Position numbers and translations under genes: made by a program. Below, in pieces: positions 7,480 to 15,698 of a DNA stretch of 64,000 nucleotides. The stretch covers positions 166,293 through 230,292 of the forward strand of contig JAKLIW010000003.1 of the NCBI GenBank assembly GCA_022709425.1. Reading direction: 5' to 3'. The stretch's first letter is position 1; every line of letters begins with the position of its first letter. The DNA comes from a bacterium (lineage in GTDB: Bacteria > UBP6 > UBA1177 > JAKLFG01). The notes under the pieces are model-generated. The model worked only from the letters and a program-made list of their open reading frames with translations. It had not been told where the DNA came from and did no database searches.

Positions 7480-9408
7480 ATGAAAGGCGGGAGTGACAGT
7501 GCCATTTCGCGCGGTGTTTCGTATCTCCTCTCCTGTCAGCACGGCGACGGATCGTGGCGCGGCGAGTACGGCGGGCCGCTCTTTCTCCTGCCGAACTATG
7601 TCATTGCGCACTACATCGCGGGACGGGAGATAGCGCCGGAACGGGCCGGAAAGATGGTCCGGTACCTTCTCTCGACGCGGAACGGCGACGGTTCGGTCGG
7701 TCTGTACGACGGCGGGCCGGGGTGCCTGTTCACGACGACCATCACCTATGTCGCCCTGCGGATGCTCGGCGTCGCGCCCGACGACGAGGCGATGGCGGCG
7801 ATGCGCCGCTGGATCCATGCACAGGGAACGCCGCTCGGCGCCGCCAACTGGGGCAAGTTCATGCTCGCCTTTCTCGGCCTCTATGAATACGAGGGGCTGA
7901 ACCCGGTCCTGCCCGAACTGTGGCTGCTACCGCGCCGTCTGCCGATATATCCCGGACGGCTTTGGTGCCATACACGACAGGTCTATCTGCCGCTCTCGTG
8001 GCTCTATGCGACCCGCGCCAAGGCGCCCGGTTCGCCGCTTCTGGCCGCATTGCGCACCGAACTCTACGACCGTTCCTACGACCGTATCGATTTCGCGGCG
8101 CACCGTGACACCATAGCACAGTGCGACGATCTTTACCCGGTGACGCGGCTCATGAAGAGCGTGAACCGGGTTCAGAACGGCTATGAGGCGCAACGCTTCA
8201 AGCCGTTCCGGGCACGGGCGCTCGACGAGGCGCTCAGCCACATCCGTTACGAGGATGCGGTGACGAATTTCGTCGCGCTCGGGCCGGTCAACCGCGTACT
8301 CAACGCCATTGTCTACCATTTCAACGATCCGGGCGGGGAGGAGGAAGAGAAGGCCTTTGCGGCGATGGAGCACTACCTGTGCGAAACGCCGCGCGGCATC
8401 CACCTGAACGGTTATTCCTCGACGGCGCTGTGGGACACCGTCTTCGCGGTGCAGACGCTGCGTACGGTCGGCGGCGATCACCCAAAAGCGCTCGGCGCGG
8501 CGCGCGATTTCATCCGCGACAATCAGATACGGCGCGAGATGCCCGACCGGGATCTTTTCCATCGGTCGCAGGCGCTCGGCGGGTGGCCGTTCGGCGATGC
8601 CGAAAGCGGCTGGCCGGTGACCGACTGCACCGCCGAAGGGATGAAGTGCAGCATCGCGTTGGAACAACTGCCGGGGAGCGGCGTTCCCGATGTGCTCCTC
8701 GCCGAGAGTGTGCGGTTACTTCTTGCCTACCAGAACACCGACGGCGGCTGGTCGAGTTACGAGGAACAGCGCGGTCCGAAATGGCTCGAAAAACTCAATC
8801 CGTCGAATGTCTTCGGCGACATCATGGTGGAGCATTCCTATATAGAATGCACCTCGGCGGCGATGCAGGGCCTGCTCGCCTACAAGAAACGGTTTCCCGG
8901 CCGCTCCGACCGCGAGATAACGGCGGCGGTGGGGCGCGGCGAAGCGTTCCTGCGCAAGTCTCAGGGGGCCGACGGTTCGTTCTATGGTTCGTGGGCGGTC
9001 TGTTACACCTACGGGGCGTGGTTCGGCGTCGAGGGACTCCGGGCGGCTGGCGCTTTCGCCGACGATCCGGCGGTACGGCGGGCGGCCGAGTTCCTCCTTT
9101 CACATCAGAACTCCGACGGTGGATGGGGCGAGGCGGCCGAAAGTTGTCTTGAGAAGCGCTATGTCCCGGCCGGAAGCCACTGCGTGCAGACCGCGTGGGC
9201 GCTCTTGGCACTCTGTGAGGCGGGGGAGGGGAAGAGCGACGCGGCGCGGCGCGCGGCCGAATTCCTCATTGCCAGACAGCAGCCCGACGGGTGCTGGCCG
9301 AAAGAGCGGATGACCGGCGTCTTCAACCGGTCGGTCCTCATCGACTACGACAACTACCACCGCTACTTCCCACTCTGGGCGCTCGCCAAGTGGCGGAAGG
9401 CTCAGTAA
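7480..9408 (+). CDS. Oxidosqualene cyclase (sterol-type triterpene cyclase)
   Basis: 642 residues of the terpene cyclase/mutase family, with several QW-type repeats (QHGDGSW, QNTDGGW, QGADGSF, QNSDGGW, QQPDGCW). The general-acid motif is VTDCTAEGMK with Asp382, the DCTAE form diagnostic of oxidosqualene cyclases; squalene-hopene cyclases have DxDD. Other oxidosqualene-cyclase marks: YIECTSA (Cys457, equivalent to the Cys that hydrogen-bonds the catalytic Asp), GSWAVCYTYGAWFGVEGL, and the C-terminal GVFNRSVLIDYDNYHRYFPLWAL. The expected reaction is cyclisation of 2,3-oxidosqualene to lanosterol, cycloartenol or a related product, at the membrane. It is last in the ispA-led unit. No squalene monooxygenase is present in the window. 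I reject squalene-hopene cyclase because of the motif; the product is undetermined. Confidence 0.88.
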   Translation: MKGGSDSAISRGVSYLLSCQHGDGSWRGEYGGPLFLLPNYVIAHYIAGREIAPERAGKMVRYLLSTRNGDGSVGLYDGGPGCLFTTTITYVALRMLGVAPDDEAMAAMRRWIHAQGTPLGAANWGKFMLAFLGLYEYEGLNPVLPELWLLPRRLPIYPGRLWCHTRQVYLPLSWLYATRAKAPGSPLLAALRTELYDRSYDRIDFAAHRDTIAQCDDLYPVTRLMKSVNRVQNGYEAQRFKPFRARALDEALSHIRYEDAVTNFVALGPVNRVLNAIVYHFNDPGGEEEEKAFAAMEHYLCETPRGIHLNGYSSTALWDTVFAVQTLRTVGGDHPKALGAARDFIRDNQIRREMPDRDLFHRSQALGGWPFGDAESGWPVTDCTAEGMKCSIALEQLPGSGVPDVLLAESVRLLLAYQNTDGGWSSYEEQRGPKWLEKLNPSNVFGDIMVEHSYIECTSAAMQGLLAYKKRFPGRSDREITAAVGRGEAFLRKSQGADGSFYGSWAVCYTYGAWFGVEGLRAAGAFADDPAVRRAAEFLLSHQNSDGGWGEAAESCLEKRYVPAGSHCVQTAWALLALCEAGEGKSDAARRAAEFLIARQQPDGCWPKERMTGVFNRSVLIDYDNYHRYFPLWALAKWRKAQ

Positions 9409-9421
9409 TCAAAAATATCCC

Positions 9422-9450
9422 TTGCATCGTTTTTCGGCTTGGTGTAGCAT
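9422..9450 (+). promoter_or_regulatory. Promoter of the CoA-binding protein gene
   Basis: TTGCAT (9422-9427), 17-base spacer, TAGCAT (9445-9450), located 25 bases before the start codon. Confidence 0.5.
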
Positions 9451-9474
9451 CACTGTGTTTTTATGGAGGTTCAC

Positions 9475-9846
9475 ATGACCGATAAAGAACGCGTGGTGCT
9501 GCTCGGGGCGAGCGATAAGCCCGACCGGTATGCCTTCCGTGCCTTCAAACTGCTCTGCCGCCACGGCCACGAGGTCATCCCGGTCAACCCGGCGCTCAAA
9601 GAGCTCGACGGGGTGCCGGTCGTTGCCCGCATCGAGGATATCACCGGTCCGGTCGATACCGTGACGCTGTACCTCGGTTCGGCACGCTTGGCTCCGCTCA
9701 TCGACGCCCTCATCGCACTCAAGCCCCGCCGCATCATCGCCAATCCCGGCACCGAGAACGACACCCTGCGTCAGCGGGCCACGGCCGCCGGCATAGAATA
9801 CGAGCAAGCGTGTACACTGGTCTTGTTGCATTCCGGTCAATTCTGA
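9475..9846 (+). CDS. CoA-binding domain protein (YccU-type)
   Basis: 123 residues forming one Rossmann-like CoA-binding domain: VVLLGASDKPDRYAFRAF at the N terminus, GHEVIPVNP, then PVDTVTLYL and RRIIANPGTEN. Stand-alone domains of this kind bind CoA or acyl-CoA, but their biochemical role is unsettled. ATG 9475 is preceded by GGAGG five bases away; an in-frame ATG 12 bases upstream overlaps that site and is less likely. The next gene, ispD, starts 83 bases downstream with its own promoter. Confidence 0.8.
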   Translation: MTDKERVVLLGASDKPDRYAFRAFKLLCRHGHEVIPVNPALKELDGVPVVARIEDITGPVDTVTLYLGSARLAPLIDALIALKPRRIIANPGTENDTLRQRATAAGIEYEQACTLVLLHSGQF

Positions 9847-9862
9847 TCAATGTCCCGAAAAA

Positions 9863-9890
9863 TTGCTTTGGGGCTTATTCCTATTATAAT
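9863..9890 (+). promoter_or_regulatory. Promoter of ispD
   Basis: TTGCTT (9863-9868), 16-base spacer, perfect TATAAT (9885-9890). Confidence 0.7.
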
Positions 9891-9929
9891 GACCCCGTTT
9901 TTCTTTTATTGTTTTTTTCGTGGTCGATG

Positions 9930-10616
9930 ATGAGCGGTGTAGTGGCGGTCCTTCTTGCCGGGGGCAGGGGACGCCGGATGGGGGCGCAGGTCCCGAAACA
10001 GGAACTGGAACTCGACGGTAAAAAGATATACCGCATCACCGCCGAGCGGTTCGCCGCGTTCCCCGGCATCGACCGGATACTTTTCGTCGGCGTGGCCGAC
10101 CGGCTTGATGAGTATCAGGCCGGACTTGCGGGCATTCCGAGGCTCATCGGGGTCATCGCGGGGGGTGTCGAGCGGTATGATTCGGTCTGGAACGCGCTGG
10201 AATCGCTCAAAAGCGATCCGCCGGAGGTGGTGTTGATGCACGATGCGGTGCGGCCGTTTGTGAGTGAGCGGACGGTGGCCGATGTCATCCGCGTGGCCCG
10301 CGAGAGCGGCGCGGTATCGGCGGCGGTACCGGCGACCGACACGATATTCGAGATCCACGATGGTATCGTCACTGCGATACCCGACCGCAAAACGATGTGG
10401 CAGGTCCAGACGCCGCAGGGTTTCCAGTACGACCTTCTGCGCCGCGCCCACGAGGATTTCCGGCGGCGGGGCGGCGAAACGACCGATGATGCGCGGCTTA
10501 TCCAGTCCATCGGCCATCCGGTGCGAGTGGTGGAGGGGACGACGGCCAACCTGAAAATAACCCGCGCGGAGGACCTTACGGTCGCCTCCGTGCTCTATCG
10601 CGAACTGACGGAGTAG
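9930..10616 (+). CDS. ispD: IspD, 2-C-methyl-D-erythritol 4-phosphate cytidylyltransferase
   Basis: 228 residues. It transfers CMP from CTP to methylerythritol phosphate in the MEP isoprenoid pathway. Visible family motifs: the nucleotide-binding loop VLLAGGRGRRMGAQVPKQ (about residues 7-24), GGVERYDSVWNAL, VLMHDAVRPFVS, VPATDTI, QTPQGF and TTDDARLI near the C terminus. Length is normal. Two adjacent in-frame ATG codons (9927 and 9930) are possible and neither has a strong ribosome binding site. It links isoprenoid precursor supply to the triterpenoid cluster just upstream. The phoH start follows the stop by 37 bases. Confidence 0.9.
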   Translation: MSGVVAVLLAGGRGRRMGAQVPKQELELDGKKIYRITAERFAAFPGIDRILFVGVADRLDEYQAGLAGIPRLIGVIAGGVERYDSVWNALESLKSDPPEVVLMHDAVRPFVSERTVADVIRVARESGAVSAAVPATDTIFEIHDGIVTAIPDRKTMWQVQTPQGFQYDLLRRAHEDFRRRGGETTDDARLIQSIGHPVRVVEGTTANLKITRAEDLTVASVLYRELTE

Positions 10617-10653
10617 GCCTATAGATATCATCCTGCGTGATAAGGACCGCAAC

Positions 10654-11274
10654 GTGGTCAAGCCCCGTACGCCGGGACAGAATACCTTCGTAGAGGCGGT
10701 CGACAAGAAAGAGATCGTCTTTGTCGATGGTCCGGCGGGGACCGGCAAGACCTTCCTCGCGGCGGCGCTGGCGGTCAAATTTCTGCGCGAAGGACGCATC
10801 GAGCGGGTGGTGCTCACCCGTCCGGCGGTCGAGGCGGGTGAGAAGCTCGGATTCCTCCCCGGATCGCTCGAGGAGAAGATAGACCCGTACCTGCGGCCGC
10901 TCTTTGACGCCATCGAGACGCTCTTCACCTTCGAGGAGTCGGCGCGGCTTATATCGAACCGACAGATAGAGGTCATCCCGCTTGCCTTCATGCGGGGCAG
11001 AACGCTTCGGAAAAGCTTTGTCGTGCTCGACGAGGCCCAGAACACGACGGTGGCCCAGATGAAGATGTTCCTGACCCGTTTCGGCGAAGGGAGCCGGATG
11101 GTCGTCGCGGGCGATTCCTCACAGCGCGACATCGGTGCGGCGCAGAACGGTTTTGCCGACGCGATGCAGCGGCTCGGGGAATTGAACGGTATCACGGTGG
11201 TGCGGCTGGGACTGGCCGATATCGTGCGGGCCGATATCATAGGACGGATAATCGAGGCATACGACAACGCATGA
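10654..11274 (+). CDS. phoH: PhoH-family ATPase, short form
   Basis: 206 residues containing the complete PhoH P-loop ATPase core: Walker A GPAGTGKT (about residues 25-32), VVLTRPAVEAGEKLGFLPG, IEVIPLAFMRGRTL, Walker B FVVLDEAQN, and VVAGDSSQRD. Usual PhoH proteins exceed 300 residues because of an N-terminal KH-like region, which is missing here. The only good start is GTG 10654, with AAGGA seven bases upstream; the in-frame sequence just before it still resembles the PhoH linker but runs into a stop at 10606. It overlaps the next gene by four bases (ATGA). PhoH with an HD membrane protein and YbeY is a common bacterial grouping linked to RNA metabolism. Confidence 0.85.
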   Translation: MVKPRTPGQNTFVEAVDKKEIVFVDGPAGTGKTFLAAALAVKFLREGRIERVVLTRPAVEAGEKLGFLPGSLEEKIDPYLRPLFDAIETLFTFEESARLISNRQIEVIPLAFMRGRTLRKSFVVLDEAQNTTVAQMKMFLTRFGEGSRMVVAGDSSQRDIGAAQNGFADAMQRLGELNGITVVRLGLADIVRADIIGRIIEAYDNA

Positions 11275-13628
11275 TACGGGCGACACGTGAAAAACAGCGG
11301 GCATTGGCCGAACGCTGGGAACGGGTCAAGGATCGCTATTACGAGTGGTTGAAGCTTTCCGAGCGTCGGACCGCGATATTGGTGCTGTTCGTTTTTTCGG
11401 CGCTTGCCGCTTATCTTACCATCCCCGAGACGACCATGAGCTTCCTGCCGACCCGTGACAGCGATGTGGGACGCGTCATGAAGTTCAGTGTCCGGGCCGA
11501 TCGCGATTACGATATCATCGACGAAGATGCGACGGCGCGTGTCCGCGATGCGGCGTTGGGTAAGGTTTTGCGTCACTACGCATATCGCGAGAACAATCCC
11601 GCCTACCAGAAAATGCGGAAAGCCTTTTCGGCGATGCGCGAACGGGCGACGAATATCCTGATGGAAAAAGGGTTGGCCGGGGCCGATGCGGTGCCGCCGG
11701 AATTTGCGGTTCTTTACCGCGAAGCGCTGGATCGGAATCTTATGACGGTGGTCCCCGAGAATCTGCGGGGCGATATCTACCTTGCCATCGATGAGGGGAA
11801 ACGGGAGTTCGACAAGGCGGTCGGTTTTGAGGTGAACGATGAGCTGTTCTCGCTCTTGCGCGGCGGATTTTTCTCGGTCGAGCTTGAGGATGCCATTTTT
11901 GCCATCGTCGACCGATTGGATAACTACTATCTGACCCGTGAAGGTCTGGGAGAGAGCTATCAACTAGATAAGATAGCGGTCAAAAAAGGCGAAACGGTCG
12001 CCAAACGTCCCCGTTACCGGGTCATCAGCGAACAGTCGCTTGCGGCCGAGATAGCCTATGCACAGCGCTCCCTGCGGCAGAACGTCGAGTTCACCGAAAA
12101 GGGGTTGGCGCTTATCGCCGCCGCCGCGCATACCTTCCTGCGCGACAATATCGTGTACGACGAGAAGTTGAACGAGCGAATGCAGAAAGATGCGCTGCAA
12201 AGCACCCTCCCGGTCATCATCAAGGTCAAGAACGGCGAGATCATTGCGCGGGCCGGCGACGTCATAACCAAGCGGCAGGTGTCGGTATTTCGCGATATCG
12301 TCGAGAAAAAGAAGGAAAAGCCGGTCGTCATCATATTCCTCGAACATCTTGCCTTCATCATGTTCACCGCAGCGGTCAGTTTCTTCTCGTTCCGGCGCAG
12401 CGTCAGCAAATTCAGCGTCCGCAATAAGGATGTTCTTTTGATGTCCTTCCTCGCCCTTTTGACGGTGCTGCTTACCTACGGCATCACCTCGATATCGGTC
12501 CCCTTCTCGCAGTGGATGGGCAATATCGACGCGCGCGTCTTCAACTTTCTCCTGCCGTTCCCGTTCATCGTGGCGACGGTCCGGCTCCTCATCAACACCG
12601 AGACGGCCCTTTTCTTCATCATCACCGTTACGCTCCTATTCGCCAATGTATTCCCCGACAATTACTATTTCCCCGCCTACTACACGATATCGGCGCTTTT
12701 TTATCTGTTCCTCATCACCCATATCGACCGGCGTAGCCATGTCCTGCGGGTGAGCCTTTCGCTTGCCGGGCTCCAGCTCATCCTTGCCCTGCTCATCTTC
12801 CTCATGGACAGCACTCTGCCGCAGGAGAACCTCCTGCGCGGTCTGGCGGTCGCCTTTTCGAGCGGCATCATCTCGGCGCTTTTGCTGCTTGGCCTCATCC
12901 CGCTGTGGGAAGGGCTTTTCGGCTATACCACCGATATCACCTATCTGGAACTCACCTCGATGCAGCACCCGCTCATGGCGCGACTGGTCACCGAAGCGAA
13001 CGGCTCCTACCAGCACAGTCTGATGGTCGGCGTGATGGTCGAGGATGCGGCGCGGCGCATTCATGTCAATCCGCTCGCCTGCAAGGTGATGGCTTATTAT
13101 CATGATATCGGTAAACTGCACGGTCCCTTTTACTATTCCGAGAATCAGGGTGGGCAGAACATCCATGACACCCTTACGCCGCTGGAATCGACCCGTATCA
13201 TCGTCAATCATGTCACGCACGGCATAGAGTTGGCCCGTTCCTACAAGTTGGGAGAGAAGATAGAAGCGGCGATACGGCATCATCACGGCACCTCGTTCGT
13301 AAAGTATTTTTATGACAAGGCGCTCCAACAGGATCCGCAGGCGCCCTCCGCTCAGTATCGTTATCCGGGGCCGAAACCGCACTCGAAGGATGTGGCGCTC
13401 ATCATGCTCGCCGACAGCACTGAGGCGGCAATACGGAGCATGAAAGAAAAGAATTATCAGAAAATAACCGATGGCGTACGCAATATCATCGGCCGTATCA
13501 TGGCCGACGGACAGCTTTCCGAATGTAATATGACGATGCGGGACCTTTCGATCATAGAGGACAGTTTCATCAAGACGTTATCGGGCCAATATCATGCCCG
13601 GGTCGAATATCAGCAGCCTGTCGCCTGA
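11271..13628 (+). CDS. PgpH-type 7TM-HD membrane protein (cyclic-di-AMP phosphodiesterase family)
   Basis: 785 residues. There is one N-terminal membrane helix (about residues 35-55), a long extracytoplasmic region (about 60-360), a block of seven hydrophobic segments (about 365-550), then a cytoplasmic HD domain with NGSYQHSLMVGVM, the HDIGK motif in YYHDIGKLHGP, NHVTHGIELA and IRHHHGT. PgpH of Listeria degrades c-di-AMP with this architecture. Assignment to that substrate is by family only. It overlaps phoH upstream and is followed five bases later by ybeY, so phoH-pgpH-ybeY-lnt look like one unit. Confidence 0.85.
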   Translation: MIRATREKQRALAERWERVKDRYYEWLKLSERRTAILVLFVFSALAAYLTIPETTMSFLPTRDSDVGRVMKFSVRADRDYDIIDEDATARVRDAALGKVLRHYAYRENNPAYQKMRKAFSAMRERATNILMEKGLAGADAVPPEFAVLYREALDRNLMTVVPENLRGDIYLAIDEGKREFDKAVGFEVNDELFSLLRGGFFSVELEDAIFAIVDRLDNYYLTREGLGESYQLDKIAVKKGETVAKRPRYRVISEQSLAAEIAYAQRSLRQNVEFTEKGLALIAAAAHTFLRDNIVYDEKLNERMQKDALQSTLPVIIKVKNGEIIARAGDVITKRQVSVFRDIVEKKKEKPVVIIFLEHLAFIMFTAAVSFFSFRRSVSKFSVRNKDVLLMSFLALLTVLLTYGITSISVPFSQWMGNIDARVFNFLLPFPFIVATVRLLINTETALFFIITVTLLFANVFPDNYYFPAYYTISALFYLFLITHIDRRSHVLRVSLSLAGLQLILALLIFLMDSTLPQENLLRGLAVAFSSGIISALLLLGLIPLWEGLFGYTTDITYLELTSMQHPLMARLVTEANGSYQHSLMVGVMVEDAARRIHVNPLACKVMAYYHDIGKLHGPFYYSENQGGQNIHDTLTPLESTRIIVNHVTHGIELARSYKLGEKIEAAIRHHHGTSFVKYFYDKALQQDPQAPSAQYRYPGPKPHSKDVALIMLADSTEAAIRSMKEKNYQKITDGVRNIIGRIMADGQLSECNMTMRDLSIIEDSFIKTLSGQYHARVEYQQPVA

Positions 13629-13632
13629 TGCC

Positions 13633-14088
13633 ATGAAGATATCGGTAACCGCAACCAGCACCGCGAAGCCCGCCCTGGGGCGGAGCGCTGTCCTTCGAGT
13701 GGTCAAGGCGACGCTTGCGGCCGAAGGCCTGCGTTCCGCCGATCCGTGGGAAGTTGCTATTCGTTTCACCGCCGCCGCCGACATCCGCGCGGTCAATCGC
13801 GAGTGGCGCGGTATCGATCGGGCGACCGATGTCATCTCGTTCCCCGCCGCAGAAGGGCAGGGGGGAGAGTACGCCGGATTCCTGCTGGGGGATCTTCTCA
13901 TCGCGCCGGAGGTCGTCGCGGCCCATGCGCGTCAGTATCGGACGACGGTGGAGCGTGAAACGGCGTTCGTAATCGTCCACGGGCTGCTGCATCTGCTCGG
14001 TTATGATCATGCTACCGTTTCGGAGCGGCGCCTCATGCGCGAACGTCAGAACGCCATCATGGAACGGATCGGTCATGGCGCGGCGTAA
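13633..14088 (+). CDS. ybeY: YbeY endoribonuclease / rRNA maturation factor
   Basis: 151 residues of the UPF0054 family. The zinc-binding signature HGLLHLLGYDH (H-x3-H-x5-H) lies near residues 116-126, and the conserved NREWRGIDRATDVISFP and GDLLIAPE motifs precede it. YbeY is a metal-dependent RNase that processes 16S rRNA ends. ATG 13633 is the natural start; earlier in-frame codons overlap the upstream coding region. There is no clear ribosome binding site, so coupling to the upstream stop (13628) is likely. Its 3' end overlaps lnt by 14 bases. Confidence 0.88.
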   Translation: MKISVTATSTAKPALGRSAVLRVVKATLAAEGLRSADPWEVAIRFTAAADIRAVNREWRGIDRATDVISFPAAEGQGGEYAGFLLGDLLIAPEVVAAHARQYRTTVERETAFVIVHGLLHLLGYDHATVSERRLMRERQNAIMERIGHGAA

Positions 14089-15676
14089 TTTCATCACGGC
14101 GCTTCTGGGGATCGCTTATATCTTCTTCTTTGCGGTCAGCTTTCCGCTGGTCATTCCCGGTACCGACGAACCGATACCGTTCCATCGTCTTTTCGGCAGT
14201 TACACGGTCTACTTCGTATTTCCCTTCCTTTTAGGTTTTTTGTCGCGATTCGAGACCTTCCGTGCCCGTTATTTCTGGGGATGGTTCGTTTGTTCGATCG
14301 CGAGTCTGCTCGTTTTTTACTGGGCTTTTTTCGCGATACATACCTACGGAGGGGTAGGGCCGTTCTTCACTTTGCTACTTCTCATCGGCATGATGGGGGG
14401 CGAATCATTCCTTTTCTGGTCGCCGTTCATCGTGCTGTGGCACTGGCTCGAACGGCGCGGCAAAGCGATCCCGATCCTTATCGCCGCCATCTGGACCTGT
14501 ATCGAGGCATCACGCAATTTCTTCCCGGTCGACTTCTTCTGGTCGGCTATCGGCCACTCGCAGTACAATAATCTTTTCTTCATTCAATGGGCGGCGGTTG
14601 GGTCAAATTATATCCTTTCTTTCTTCATCGTATGGGTCTCGACGCTTGCCTACGGCTGGATCGTCCTCAAGGAACGCCGGATCCGCGAAGCGGCGCTCTG
14701 TCTGATATTTTTCCTGATAATGGGATCGTACAGCCTGTGGCGCCTTGAGGCGGTCCGTAACACGGCTCCGGTGCGCTACATAAAGACCGCGTTGTTCCAG
14801 CCCAATATCGGACAGGAGATCGTCAACGCGAAGAGTGATCAAGTGACCGTTATCGTCGATCGCTTCACCGCGATGCTCAAGCGGGTTCCGAAGGATACCG
14901 ATCTGGTCGTTTGGCACGAGGCGGCGATGCCGGTCCGCATTCCGCTCGGCTTCACCGATTTCAATAAGCTCTGGGATAAATTCTTTCCCGATGCGCCGCA
15001 ATTCCCCAAACAGATCATGGGACTGGATATCGTCGACATATCGGATCAGGAGAACTTCAAGTACTACAATTCCGCCGGATTCATCGATAACGGCAAGATA
15101 GCGAAGGTCTACAACAAGATAAAACTGGCCCCGTTCGGCGAATATCTGCCGTGGAGCGATCTGATGGCCTCCATCGGGTTGACGACGCTCGTTCCCAGTA
15201 CGGTCGGCGCCTTCCAGCGCGGCACCGAGTATACCGTGTACGATTTCGGTTTTGCCAAGGCCTGTATTCTCATCTGTTACGACGGTACATTTTCCGAGAA
15301 TGTCCGCGGTTTTGTGCTCAACGGCGCCGATCTGATCGTGAGCATCACCAACGATGCGTGGTTCGGATACAGTTCGGCCGCTTCCCAGCATACCAGTTTC
15401 TATAACTTCCGTGCGGTGGAAACGGGACGCACCATCATCCGCGCCGCCAACACCGGCATTTCCGGGGTATTGTTGCCCGACGGTACGATGCCGGTACGGA
15501 CCCCGATATTCACCGAGGCACTTCTCATCGAAACGGTGCCGATATATCAGATCGATACCCCCTATCTGCGGTGGGGGAATTTCTTCATCTGGACGCTTGT
15601 TGCCGGCAGTATCGCTTGGCTGTGTTATCTCTTCTTGACCGATGGTCGTCGGGAAAAGAACCCTCAGAAGAAGTAA
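14075..15676 (+). CDS. lnt: Apolipoprotein N-acyltransferase
   Basis: 533 residues, with several N-terminal membrane helices (about residues 5-210) followed by a carbon-nitrogen hydrolase domain. The catalytic triad region is visible: Glu in VVWHEAAMPV, Lys in VYNKIKLAPFGEYLPW, and Cys in ACILICYDGTFSENVR. A final membrane helix lies near residues 500-520. Lnt adds the third acyl chain to lipoproteins at the outer face of the inner membrane, the last step before Lol export, which suits a genome with this many predicted lipoproteins. The start overlaps the end of ybeY. No terminator is seen before the convergent gene 22 bases downstream. Confidence 0.9.
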   Translation: MARRNFITALLGIAYIFFFAVSFPLVIPGTDEPIPFHRLFGSYTVYFVFPFLLGFLSRFETFRARYFWGWFVCSIASLLVFYWAFFAIHTYGGVGPFFTLLLLIGMMGGESFLFWSPFIVLWHWLERRGKAIPILIAAIWTCIEASRNFFPVDFFWSAIGHSQYNNLFFIQWAAVGSNYILSFFIVWVSTLAYGWIVLKERRIREAALCLIFFLIMGSYSLWRLEAVRNTAPVRYIKTALFQPNIGQEIVNAKSDQVTVIVDRFTAMLKRVPKDTDLVVWHEAAMPVRIPLGFTDFNKLWDKFFPDAPQFPKQIMGLDIVDISDQENFKYYNSAGFIDNGKIAKVYNKIKLAPFGEYLPWSDLMASIGLTTLVPSTVGAFQRGTEYTVYDFGFAKACILICYDGTFSENVRGFVLNGADLIVSITNDAWFGYSSAASQHTSFYNFRAVETGRTIIRAANTGISGVLLPDGTMPVRTPIFTEALLIETVPIYQIDTPYLRWGNFFIWTLVAGSIAWLCYLFLTDGRREKNPQKK

Positions 15677-15698
15677 GCCGTCTGCGGGAAGAATTGGC

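Noticed and set aside
7480..9408. Annotation as squalene-hopene cyclase
   Set aside because: The DxDD acid motif is missing; DCTAE and the C-terminal block are of oxidosqualene-cyclase type.
9906..11963. 685-codon open frame on the minus strand
   Set aside because: It runs opposite ispD, phoH and the PgpH-type gene, all with clear family motifs. The antisense protein is Arg/Pro/His-rich and featureless, a GC-rich shadow.
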